A stretch of 64,000 bases of DNA from Clitopilus passeckerianus (taxonomy: Eukaryota > Basidiomycota > Agaricomycetes > Agaricales > Entolomataceae). The stretch is taken from assembly GCA_944990035.1 (NCBI GenBank), contig CALYLX010000136.1:124001-188000 (forward strand), read 5' to 3'. Both the position numbers and the translations under genes were made by a program. Below are positions 23,103 to 33,623 of this stretch, in pieces; the first letter of the stretch is position 1; each line of letters opens with the position of its first letter. The notes beneath the pieces are model-generated. The model worked only from the letters and a program-made list of their open reading frames with translations. It searched no databases and was not told the DNA's origin.

Positions 23103-24028
23103 ATGGCATTCGAAGTCTCTACACTTGAATCTTCAATCCGAGAGATTCTCTCAGGCCCAGGCGTCGATCTTTCGACCGTTAGCGCGAAAAGCGTCCGCAA
23201 GCAATTATTGGCAACACATCCTGAACTAACGCCGGATTTCGTCAAGGAACACAAAAAGGAGATTGATGCTGTAATCACCAGTGTTTACGAGCAACAAGTT
23301 AACGAGGCAAACAGTCAGAAGCAGGAGTCAGACGGCAGCGAAGCCACCGACTCCAAGAAACGGAAGCAGGGAGTGAGGAAGCTGAAGAGGAAGCTGAGGA
23401 TGACTATGAAGACGAGGAGGAAGTGCCCAAACCCAAGAAAGCTAAGAAAGCTTCGAAGGCTGAGCTTTCCGACGCTCAGCTTGCGCGTCAGTTGCAGAAC
23501 GAAATCAACGGCCGTTCAACAAGAGCTGGAAATAAACGTGGTACCAACGGTACTGCAAAACGTGGGGGCCGAGCGAAGAAGAGCTCTGCAACAGTTGACT
23601 CTGACGATGACAGTGATGCCGAAGATAGAGAGAAACCGAAGAAAAAGCGTTCTGGCGGTGGTGCCAAAGGTGGTTTCGCTAAAGAGTTCGCTTTGAGGTA
23701 ATTAATTTGATCGTGTCAACTCTGCTAAATGCTTAATATGTATCATAATAGTGAACCTCTGGCAGCTGTTCTCAATGTTGAGAAGCTTTCACGGCCACAA
23801 GTGGTCAAACAATTATGGGATTACATCAAGGGCAACGAACTACAGAATCCCTCCAACAAACGGGAGATTGTCTGTGACGGCAGCCTTAGGGCTGTCTTCG
23901 GTGTCGACAAGATCGACATGTTCAAAATGAACAAGGTTTTGGGGCAGTAAGTCGCTGTATTTCCTCCAGGTTGCAAACAGAGCTATAATTACAACTCCAG
24001 GCATCTGATGGAAGTCGAGCAGCAGTGA
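23103..24028 (+). CDS. DEK_C plus SWIB/MDM2 domain chromatin protein (TRI1/UAF30-like), one frame break
   Basis: Three exons (23103-23697, 23752-23946, 24001-24028). The N-terminus (MAFEVSTLESSIREIL to about residue 60) is a DEK C-terminal-type helical domain. An acidic and Lys-rich linker follows. The C-terminus holds a SWIB domain (LAAVLNVEKLSRPQVVKQLW; later VFGVDKIDMFKMNKVLGQHL). Exon length is 818 nt, one short of a multiple of three. The frame changes at about 23362-23373, between TDSKKRKQ and SEEAEEEAEDD. Supplying one base gives 272 residues. A 41-nt intron starting GTTAAC at about 23299 would also restore frame but is very short with a weak donor. Proteins with this layout act in chromatin, including RNA polymerase I transcription. 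Confidence 0.85.
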
Positions 24029-24306
24029 TTTTGCGGAGACATGGAACATTTCTCCTTTCGCCGTATATGTATTCTGTTAAATTAATTGTTTCAACTGTTG
24101 TCGTCCTTGATTCTGACATGTATTTTAGAAATAATGGGTATCTGTTTATTCAACATGCGATTAGGTGGTGCTATTTTGCTGACAATATACATGTGGCCGA
24201 CTAGGGTCCGAGATAGCTGGAATAAGGAAGGAATAACCAAATAAACGACAAGAAGATTGGGACACCTGGATCATTTGGGATTTAAGTCCTAGAATTTATC
24301 GACGGG

Positions 24307-25041
24307 CTAACAATGATTCTTTCCCTGACTGGACAACTCCGAGCAGGCCTTTCTCGCCTCATGCTTTCTCAAAGCATCCGGACGAGCAAAAGGTTCACCG
24401 CATCGCCAGCATACATGTCTACCAGTCCCGTTTGTGGTTTTGTGAACTGCAGCTGTATTCAAGTGTCTGGCAAGATCATTCGGCCGCGTGAACGTGGAAG
24501 AGCACCAGCCATACGGACAGGGATGCTTTTTGCCTTCTACAAACTTCACGGAAGGATAGCTGGAGGCATGTTGCTCCTTCTCGCCTTCCGTGGACTTGCT
24601 TTTGGAGGGTTTCTTGAAGTGAGATTGAGAAGCGACCCACTCTTTACAACGATCGGTACTCTCAGCTGGGAAGTCGAAAGCAAGGGGTGTCGGACAGATC
24701 GGTTGTGGGAATGGAATAGGAGGAGGCAGGTAGCTTGTAGGCGGAGGAGTGTTCTTCTGGTACCCATTGAACAAGACCGGTGGATTATTCCTCCAGAAAG
24801 CCTCGTCAAAAAGTAACTGGGTAGGGCATTGAAGTCCGTTATCCTCCTGGTAAACGCTGGCCCAGTCTGTTGGTGGAACAATTGCCCAGGGCGGGAAAGG
24901 GTCAACGAAAGGTGGGCAGGTAGTCCGTTGAGGTGTGGTATGCTTCTGCGGAACAGTCGACCAGTCTGGCGGATTAATCGCAGAGGACGAGGGTAAATAA
25001 TTGAAAGGTAAGCCCGAGTCATTCTGAGGGTCACAGACCAT
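24307..25041 (-). CDS. Two-finger C2H2-type zinc-finger protein
   Basis: One exon, 244 residues. The N-terminal two thirds are Pro-rich and of low complexity (PPTSYLPPPIPFPQP), probably disordered. The C-terminus carries finger 1, C-x4-C-x12-H-x5-H (CPYGWC...LARHLNTAAVH), and finger 2, CWRCGEPFARPDALRKHEARK, which ends in a Cys and so may be C2HC. Tandem fingers near the end of a Pro-rich protein fit a fungal DNA-binding transcription factor. Target genes are unknown. The ATG at 25041 opens the frame; an upstream exon cannot be excluded. Confidence 0.8.
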   Translation of the reverse strand: MVCDPQNDSGLPFNYLPSSSAINPPDWSTVPQKHTTPQRTTCPPFVDPFPPWAIVPPTDWASVYQEDNGLQCPTQLLFDEAFWRNNPPVLFNGYQKNTPPPTSYLPPPIPFPQPICPTPLAFDFPAESTDRCKEWVASQSHFKKPSKSKSTEGEKEQHASSYPSVKFVEGKKHPCPYGWCSSTFTRPNDLARHLNTAAVHKTTNGTGRHVCWRCGEPFARPDALRKHEARKACSELSSQGKNHC

Positions 25042-25795
25042 CGCGTGAAATTTTCAGTTCTTAGTTGCGACACCGGAGCCTTGAATGCATGTACTCACAG
25101 GAGCAGGAGTCTGAGAAAGTGCCCTTCAAAGAGGGCATTTAGAAATGTATCCAGGTAACAGAGCTTTTTTGGTAAATGGCTACTCACTTCGATCGCCGTT
25201 GAGATGTAGTGCGGCCAGTTTTCATAAGCATATCGGTGGGAGGCCTAACCTCTCCAATGACATCCCAAGAGGAAAATGGACTCATATCTGAGGTGGGTAC
25301 GGCAGGAGAAGTGCAGGTTTCTGGCCATTATTCCCCATGTTTTGCAGGTCTTTATACTGTCTGATGTGAATGTCCTTAAATATGCAAATTTGACCGCTTT
25401 CCAACAGGAAAAGAGACCAATGCGAGTACGCCCACAGCCCAGGGCGGCGCCGACTATAAATCAGATCAATATGAAAGAGCAAGGAGCTGAAGAGTTCGCC
25501 ATACGAGGTGGTCATCGGCATCTCAATGTCCCAGCCCTACCGGATTTGGGCAAAACGTCAAGTCGAGCGCTTAAAACAGTTTCTGCATCTGCGCCATCGC
25601 TCGGAAGCTGTTAACGTCGAAGATGCCGGAGCCGCTAACGGTGCTCACAATTCGATTATCCGAATGACTACGATGACCTCGGCGTGAAATAGGTGTACAA
25701 AATGCAGAGAGGGCGACATAGCGAGAAGCCTTCGAGTTGAACGATTTCAATTTGTTGGTTGATTAATTGTATACTGATAATCAAATGAATGTGGA
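25042..25795. other. Intergenic region
   Basis: Between the start of the zinc-finger gene and the 3' end of the second aldo-keto reductase, both minus strand. A TATAAAG on the minus strand lies near 25346-25361, about 310 bp above the zinc-finger ATG, and could mark a promoter with a long leader. Nothing else is recognised. Confidence 0.45.
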
Positions 25796-27584
25796 TCAGG
25801 TATGCCCAATTACAGCTTGTGGCTTATATGCTTCCTCCAAGTACTTCACCTCCTCGTCAGTTAGTTTGATGTTGACAGCATCTGTGGGTGAAGGAGTCAG
25901 TACGACGGTAGCTCGAGGCTCCGCAAGGGCCTCAGCTCACCAATCAGCTCTTCTAGATTCTTCAGGCTGGTTGTTCCAACAATTGGCGCGGTGACACCTG
26001 AAGCATAGATAATGAGAACAAAGGAAACCAAATCTAAGGATGGTATAACGAACCTTCTTTCTGCGCGCTCCAGGCAAAGGCCACTTGTGCCATGCTAATG
26101 CCTCTCTTCTTAGCTACCTCCTCGACACTTTTATGTCTAAGTGAACATTTGCCATACGAAGAGAAAGCAACAGCGCTTACCGTTTCACGATGTCGGCGGT
26201 GCCGGGCGCTTCGCTATATTTGCCAATGAAGCTGGGTGAAGTATTAGCGAACTGATTCCTTCACCGGATATATTTGGACTCACAAATCCGTAGATCCTCG
26301 GGTAGTCTTTTCGTCCAGTGGGCGCGTCAGGAGGCCTCGTGCGAGGGGAGACCAGGGAATGGATCCCACACCGAAGTGCTGGATCTGTCAGACGTAATTA
26401 TCTTTAAGAAAATGTCGTAACCACCTACTTTGAGAGTAGGGAACATCTCCCGCTCTTCTTCACGGTACACCAGGCTGTGGTGGTTCTGCATTGAGATAAA
26501 GGGCGTTAGCTTGTTGTTAATGGCATAACCTGTTTAAGACAGTCAAGTCGTATCCAATATGGAAATGACGAGTGAATTTACTTTGCATTGCATGGACTGT
26601 GATTGGGATTGTCAGTTACTATGAGGGTATCATATGTTGAAAGACCATACATTGCCAAGCCCAGCAAGAGCTCATGCCAATATAGCGAACATATCCAGCT
26701 TTAACAACATCGTGGAGAGCTTCCATCTATGGTGTAGATTAGCGCTGGCTGATTCGGTCAGGCAGGTTATCTCACAGTCTCTTCGATCGGGGTTTCAGGA
26801 TCAAACCTGTGGCCTATTTGTGAACTTGTGAGCACTTTTGCTTTGAAAGGGACCTCAAGGCACTCACATTGCAACAGGTCAATGTAATCAAGCTGAAGAC
26901 GCTCCAAACTGGCTTTGACCGAGTCGAAAATGTGCTTTTTGTCATTCAGCATGGTTGGAAAATGATTGCAGTTAAGGTAACGGACCTTTCGGCTGAGGCC
27001 ATGCTGGTTGACATAGCCAACTTCGTCGGGCTTTTCACCGCTGATAACCATGTTTTTGCCGTATTCCCGAGCTACTGTTCCATATAGCTGTTTGCACCGA
27101 TCAGAAATGCTGAATTTGTGGCGGATGCCCCCTCGTACCTTGGTCATGACCACAATCTCCCCGCGAGGAAGATTGAGTTGCTTGATCGCCTTGCCTAGAA
27201 TAACCTCGGAGAGACCATTAGAGTAGACCTGCGAGCCATTAGCCCAAACGGCAGAAGTTCGGTGATGAGCTTGCGTACGTTGGCAGTATCAAAGCTCTGA
27301 ATCCCGGCCTCGTAGCTGATATATGATTGTCAGAAGGACTGTCAAGCAATGGGTTGGTCGTACACCTTACGCATGCTTGATATGCTTGATGGCTTCCTCT
27401 TCATCACTGATAACCCATTTTTGCCAGTCAGAGGAGCCGTATTGCATAGTCCCAAGGATGATCTTGGAGACCTTAAGACCGGAATTTCCGAGCCTAACTA
27501 TTTTGAAGTGTCAAAAGACGGGAAACAATCAACGTAGTTGGTTGGTTACTTACCATAGGGGACTTTGCGGACTTGAGAAGACAT
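25796..27584 (-). CDS. Aldo-keto reductase (yeast YakC/AAD-like), copy 2
   Basis: Fifteen exons (27584-27554, 27497-27371, 27315-27279, 27228-27139, 27087-26986, 26934-26868, 26813-26776, 26726-26651, 26596-26582, 26529-26429, 26378-26284, 26231-26181, 26127-26054, 25997-25941, 25881-25796) total 1047 nt, 348 residues. It is a close paralogue of the gene at 6726-8558. Twelve of the 15 exons, including the 15-nt exon 9, have exactly the same length; only exon 1 (31 against 34 nt) and exon 12 (51 against 54) clearly differ. Motifs: AGIQSFDTANVYSNGLSEV, LPRGEIVVMTK, LLQCHRFDPETP and VGTTSLKNLEELI. Probably an NADPH-dependent aldehyde reductase. It lies on the opposite strand, about 17 kb from copy 1, next to an FAD oxidase and PAL. 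Confidence 0.92.
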
Positions 27585-28219
27585 TGCGATTTGTAGTTCG
27601 AGATCAAGAGAGATGTTCTGACTGGTGACTTGAGAACAGCTGGATATTTATATTCTCGCTCTCTGTATCCCGTGGCCACTGTCATGACCAAGCTGCATAC
27701 ATCTGGTGGTAAAAACGTGACGTATTTGGGCAAAGAGTTCCAAAATGCGGACAACCTGGCACGGTTGGTCTCCCGAACGTTTGGGGAGCCGTCCCAGTGT
27801 CCACCAAATTCGAACTCAGATTTTGCCTCAAATCTGTGCTTGAAAGGCCACTATTCTTGAATTTTCTCCCATAAAGCCCTTGCTACTGCTCTAGATCAGT
27901 CCAGACGGCGAATTTTAGGAGAAAATGTCGACATTTCGTGAAGGGTATTGCCAAAAGTAGTATGTGGCGATGGTCGGACTCCTCGTGATTTCACTCACGT
28001 AACAGGACCTGGCGGACCACCAACCGAAAACTTTGACACCTTTAATCTGGTGGCCTGCGAATTTCAATTAGCCTCAGCTGCTCGAGAATCTACGCGACCA
28101 TGAGCGTATTGAATGTTACGGGCGACACGTCGGACCAGTCGACGCAGATTTGAATAGTGCTTACGAGTTCTGCCAAAGCCTCGGTAGCTAACCGCCTCAA
28201 TGGCCCCATGAAAAACCTT
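27585..28219. other. Promoter region of aldo-keto reductase 2 and intergenic space
   Basis: The first 100 bp are promoter. The rest, to the 3' end of the FAD oxidase gene, shows only short frames without domains. Confidence 0.5.
27645..27652 (-). promoter_or_regulatory. TATA box of aldo-keto reductase 2
   Basis: TATAAATA on the minus strand, about 61 bp upstream of the ATG at 27584. Suggests an inducible gene. Confidence 0.5.
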
Positions 28220-29837
28220 TCAATTGGACAGAGGAAGAAGATCGTCTGGTGTACATAACTGCTCTAGGTCAAGTTCTGTAGGTGGATCCATGGCAGCTCT
28301 GGAGAGATCCCCAGATGTATATTCTCGGTCGATTGCAAACTTCTTTACCAGCTCATCATTCATCCGACCTTCAATGAGGTCCGCAACAAGACTGCCAACC
28401 ACAGGGAGGAACTAAAACACATTTCAGCTCAGTTATTACAAGGAGGATGAGCCTTGACGCATACCTTGTAAGCATGACCGCTGCCGCCTGTTGCAACAAC
28501 TAATGAAGGGTCTCCTGGCACTCGTCCGATCAGCCAATGTCCATCTGGCGTGTCATTGTACCTACAAAGAGCATCGTGAGACGAGATCAGACAGGAATAA
28601 GCCATCGCACCAGCAAAGTCGGGTCGCAGAGAAAGGTTTATCCGCTAGGTTGGGATAAACATGCTTGAGGTGACCACGAAGTTTGGCGACGTTATCCTTG
28701 GGTATCCGGAGACCATCCCAGGAATCAGTCACTACTGTCCTTGGTTTTGAGGTGCCAGCTCCAGATTTGTGAGTGTACCCTGGTAGATGCATGGCCATCT
28801 TCAGGATTCCTTTCTCGTTGGCCTAAGAAAGACATGATTAAATGAGAAGGTTGGAACGGCTGAGGTGCTTACAGGAAGACATAGAACCCAGAGCCGAAAT
28901 CAAGCACCACGGGGCAATTCTCATACACTTCTTTTTCTTCGTCCGGGAGTTGTACCATGGCCACACACTGGCTACATCCTAATAAGAAAATGAATTCAGA
29001 ATAAAGGCAGGAGAACTTACCCCGTTGCCAGTCCAATCATATGCTTCTGAGAGACGTCGGAGAACGTAGAAGAAGTCCACGCCCCCGATGCAAGCACTAC
29101 CAACGAAGCTCCATAAACTGTCCCATCTTCACATTCCACGCCACTTGTGAGCCCATGATCGTTTTTCAAAAGCTTATGGACCACCTTCCCCTTGACAATC
29201 TTCCCACCAAGAGATGTGACTTTAGCTGCTAGGATGGCGATACCACGTCCAGCATTCGCCCAGCCTGCATCCAAGTTGATGTACCCAGAGCTTTTGTAGG
29301 CCTCAAAGGATCCAGTGATTGCTCCTTGAGGGAATATTTCTCGGATGGCAGGTTCACTAGCGAGGAGGTGGACTCTAGCACCAGCGGCAACGTCGTTCTG
29401 GACAGCAAGATCGGCATAGGCAGATTGTCCGGAGACACTAAGAACTAGAACGCCAGACCTGTGGAAGAGTTTCGTTCAGCAACAGGTTGAAAATTAGCAA
29501 ACCAAGCAGGAAAGCTTGGACGTACTCTTGGTATGTATCTCCCCACATCTCCTTGTCTTTCCATGCAGCAATTGCATCACGAGCCAGCTTCGTGTAGAAT
29601 GGATCATCGTATGCACTTCGAACAACTGACGGATTGAGATTAGATACAGCTTGCAAACAAAGAACACTCACTTCTGTTGAAGTCGTTTGAAGCAGCATCC
29701 GGTGCAGGAACCTCCTCGGCGCGATCGAGGACGGTGGTGTCCGTGAAGCCTCTGTTCAAAAGATGATACGCCGTTGACAGACCAAAGCAGCCAGCACCAA
29801 CTATAACGATCTTGCTATTCAATTCAATGTTGGCCAT
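28220..29837 (-). CDS. FAD-dependent amine oxidase of the MSOX/FAOX (fructosyl-amino acid / saccharopine oxidase) family
   Basis: Seven exons (29837-29672, 29625-29526, 29458-29021, 28971-28881, 28822-28611, 28561-28465, 28411-28220) total 1296 nt, 431 residues. The N-terminal FAD-binding motif is IVIVGAGCFGLSTAYHLL. The C-terminal half has RLCWYNDTPDGHWLIGRVPG and VATGGSGHAYKFLPVVG, characteristic of the monomeric sarcosine oxidase / fructosyl amino acid oxidase group, including fungal L-saccharopine oxidases. The reaction would oxidise a secondary amine to an imine with H2O2 release. The substrate cannot be told from sequence. The exon 4 donor is uncertain: the strong site gtaagc (28872) breaks the frame, while gtcttc at 28880 keeps it but shortens FYVFP. 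This may be another missing base. No peroxisomal SKL-type ending is seen (it ends PLSN). Confidence 0.87.
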
Positions 29838-30127
29838 GCTCTTCAGACTCTGAGTTCTACCGGAGGCCAATGGCGATATCTAATGCCTATCGATTCTGCC
29901 GACCGGAGCTTCGAGATCGCATGGAAACAACATGGAATTTCGGGTATTGTATTATCGGCCATCGGCCGTTGCAAGTTATTTGAGGTATTATGCTACTACT
30001 ACTACTAATGCTAAGTGCTTTTGGAGGATGAAACTAGTATGTGCTTGAAGAACTAAATGTAGCTGATATGTACCAGAAAACCAATAATAAAGATATGCTC
30101 CAAGGTTCACCAATGGCCAATGGCTCC

Positions 30128-32456
30128 TCAAGATAACATCTTTGCGATAACGGGCTGGATGGTTCCGTCCCGGATAGCTTCATGGATAAGAGAGACTCTT
30201 TGGCCTGTGGTCTCTTCCTCTACACCAAGGCCGTTCTCGAAGAACTTGTAGTTTTCGACACCATGCATCTTGATGCCGAGAGTGCATCGAACGAACTCGT
30301 AAACAGGGCGAGTCTTATGCAAGTACTTGCTGGAGGGAGCAGGTCCACGACCACCGGACAAGTACTCCTTCCTGAGATTGTCCAAGAGAGTGTGTGCACG
30401 ACCGGCAACGTTCGACCTGAAATCGGGAATGGAGGCGAGGGTGACACCAAGAGTGGTGCCGTCCATGGTAGAGGCGGAAGAAGTAAAGTGATCGAGGAGG
30501 ATGGTGGTTGAAGAAGCGGCAACCTTCTGCATGCGCTCTGGAGAGTCCATGGTGCTGGTAGCCTCGAAGGTTTCCTGCATCGCTGAGAAGACCTTTGAGG
30601 TCAAGCTAGAGAGTTCAGCGGCTTTGATTTGCTGGCCAGCGAACTTCTTCATCTCGTCGGCAATGATAGCTTCGAGGCCCTCGAGGAACTCCTTCTGGAG
30701 AGCTCTGAGATCGAGGGCTTGGCAGAGCGTGTAGAGGTACGATGCAATGATAAGCGAGAGGACGCTGAGAGCTTCAACTGTTGCACGGGCGGAGATCAAG
30801 GCCAATGAGTTGACTGCTTGATTGTGCATATCTGTGGATTGAATATTGGTCGAGACGGGGTTGGCGAGGAATCCGAGCTCAGATACATAAGCGGCAGTAG
30901 CGATGTCAAGTCCCTTCGTGTGGTAGTTGAGAGAAGGATCGGTAGCGGCGAGCGAAGGTGGCAAGCCACGATTCATCGCAGGGTTCATTAACTCAGTGCT
31001 CTGAGAGAACAGGAGCTTGCCGAAGTGGTAAAGACCGAGACGAGTCTTCTCCATGACGTTGGTGACAGACATGGCCTGGAAATTGCCACCGTTATGAACT
31101 TGACCTGTCTCTCCATCGACAATTGGGTTGTCAGTGGTGGAGTTGTTCTCGATGGCGATGGTCTTCAAAGACTCGAGCAGGTCCTCGATTTGGGGGCCGA
31201 TGAACTGGGGTGCGGTGCGGAGAGCATAGCGATCCTGGCGCAATTTTCCGCTGTCTTCAGAGATAGAAACTTCTTCCTCATGTGTCGAAGCGAAGGTGCT
31301 GCCTTCGAGCAAATCCCAGATCAGCTTGGCTGATTCGATTTGTCCAGGATGAGGTCGAGCGACATTGTGAATGAAGGGGTCGAAGGAAGCTCGGGTGCCT
31401 GCAAGAGCTTCTACACCCATTGCAGTGCAAATTTGAGTGAGGAGCGCCATGTGCACGGCGTCATTGAGTGCTAGAGACGCCACTGACGCGGAGAAGGCAG
31501 TTCCGTTGAGGAGGCCCAAATGTTCCTTGGAGGCGAGTTTGATCGGGTCGATGTTGTGTGCTTCCAAGGCCTCCGGAGCTGAGTGGATTCTCCGAGCATC
31601 CGCAGGCCCGTCGAAGACGCGAATAGACGGACCTCCGACAAGGGTACCAGCGACATATGACAGAGGAGACAAATCTGAAAATTATAGATAAGAAACGTTT
31701 CGGAGGCGAACAGGTTAAAAATTTCACCTCCTGATGCGGAAATACTGCCTCGAGTGGAACCAAAGGTGTAATGTTTGCGTCAAGCAGGTCGTTCATCTTC
31801 TTGACAAGTTCCACGCGGACACCAGAATGGCCTCTGATAAGGGAGTTCATGCGAATAAGGATCGCACCACGAACCCAGGATTCTGGCATACTTGATGATG
31901 CTAGAGGATCGAGAAGGGGAAGTGCTTTGGGGACCTTGGGTGTTGACGGTAGGACACCAGCTTGAAGGAGCTGAAGTAGAGCATTTCCAAGCAATAGGGG
32001 TTTATCGGTTCGAGTGTCGGCACTCCCACCAAAGCCAGTGGAGACACCGTACACGCTCAGGCCAGCGTTGACTTTGTTGGTGATGACGTTCACGCTTTTC
32101 TGCATTCGTTCCCGAGCTGCTGGTGATTCGTCGACGATTGACTTGGCGCCGAATCTTGCTGCTGCAGTGACAGCTGCTACTGAGATGGCCTTTCCATCGA
32201 CTAGTATTGGTTCACCAACGCTGTAAGACCACATGATAAGTACCAATCGGCAGCGAGAAATGTAATACTCACCAATACTGCTGGAGTTCTTTATTTGACT
32301 CGAGGAACTTGTTCAATAGGGGGTATCCTTGCTTGATTTCTTTAGCGAGAAGACATTCTCAAAAGAGTCATCAGCCTTCAGCCTGAGTGAGGCAGTACGC
32401 TGAGGGATCGGATGGGATATTGAGCGTCGCTGTGTGCGGAGGGAAGTGTAACTCAT
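30128..32456 (-). CDS. PAL: Phenylalanine ammonia-lyase, with one frame break before the MIO motif
   Basis: Four exons (32456-32399, 32339-32273, 32220-31728, 31674-30128) give about 721 residues if one base is supplied; as written they total 2165 nt. PAL converts L-phenylalanine to trans-cinnamate and ammonia. N-terminal part: [20 protein letters not shown] and [15 protein letters not shown]. The Ala-Ser-Gly that forms the MIO cofactor is at 31729-31737 in SISASGD, followed by [16 protein letters not shown] after an intron (31675-31727) that splits the Asp codon. Between ITPLVPL and RGSISASG the frame jumps at about 31749-31756. The C-terminal part has [20 protein letters not shown], typical of fungal PAL. 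The first intron (32340-32398) was chosen to connect frames; the N-terminal 20 residues are less certain. Confidence 0.93.
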
Positions 32457-32503
32457 GATGAGAGAGGATGAGTGAGATGGAGTCAGCCGCTTGTGTCCAG
32501 CAG

Positions 32504-32511
32504 TTTATATA
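32504..32511 (-). promoter_or_regulatory. TATA box of PAL
   Basis: TATATAAA on the minus strand, about 48 bp upstream of the PAL ATG (32456). A strong TATA box fits a highly regulated catabolic gene. Confidence 0.55.
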
Positions 32512-33623
32512 GATCCTGAGACGGTCTAGCCATCTTCCCAATGCTGTTCACCCGCATTGCTGATCAGACAAGTCAATTACAGTGTCACTAAAAGAGGGGA
32601 CGTGCACGTCAGTTGAGGACCCGTTTCATTGATCATCGCTTAACATGCCGCATCACCCCCATCAATCCTAAATGCCAGTGGGGTTAGATTCGCATCCACT
32701 CATTTCTCAAAGTTGACGATAAATAGCTCCCCTTTGACAGAAAAAATTGTCACAGTTAAAGGATGCCGAATAGAAGATGCATCTTACATGACACTAGCTC
32801 TTGAAAAACACGTGGAGTTTTCCAGAGATACTGTCTCTTGCTTTCACAAGAATACACGATTTACACACGGACAGCTAGCTCCGTCAAGGTCGCAACTTTG
32901 TATAATCAGGACGGAGCTGACGGAGCTGTGTTTCCTACCAGCCAGTGTGGTGAATGACTCGTTTCACTGAGCCAAGTCTGCTGCGGCTGTGTTCAGGCCC
33001 AAGTCATCGCAGGCTTCGGAACCTCTGGAATTGTTCCTGCCTTGGTCTGCGTTGTTATCCGAGTCATGACCGAATGACCTCACATCTTGTTCACAGCTGA
33101 GGACTTCACACCACTATACAGCTAAGATCTAGCCTTTCATCTGCGCGACCGTATCCTACACGATATAGAGTACGGTTGGCATGTCCACAACTTTTGTGGT
33201 ACATGACGCCTGGCATCAATGAAGTGCCGCCGGTTGACTGCTAGGCGAAATCTTCAGCTGAAGCATGGAAGGTGCGGCTTCCATCTGTTCCCGGTCCCGT
33301 ACTAGTCTTCGATTGTATACTTCCGTTCGCTATTCAAGACGTGTGAAACGCGGTCGATGCTTGATAGGTAGATTGAAGGTCCCACTCGTCTCCATCTCGT
33401 GCCCTCCGTGGAGATTAGAGGCATTAATCAAGAACTATGGATACACAGCATCCAGGATAATTGAATCAAGCAAGGAACTGGACAACATAGACTTTACTAG
33501 GTACAAAGACAAGTTTGAGTGCCCTGTAAGAACATAGTGAGTATCGGGAAAGTCGGGCCGGGGAGATATCGAGGTCACACAGTGTCACTTGGTCACAAAA
33601 ATTCCTCTCAATCCATAAACACG
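32512..33623. other. Divergent promoter region of PAL and FCF1, 1.1 kb
   Basis: No gene found. Open frames on the plus strand at 32713-32970 and 33265-33537 have no recognisable domain and no splice support. Regulatory sites for PAL would be expected in the half next to 32500, but I can name none beyond the TATA box. Confidence 0.5.

Noticed and set aside
23299..23339. A 41-nt intron in the SWIB gene that would also restore frame
   Set aside because: Donor GTTAAC is weak and 41 nt is shorter than any other well-supported intron here; it also changes a KKRK-containing linker that looks genuine. Kept only as an alternative.
30182..31333. Plus-strand frames opposite PAL
   Set aside because: Antisense shadows of the PAL coding sequence.
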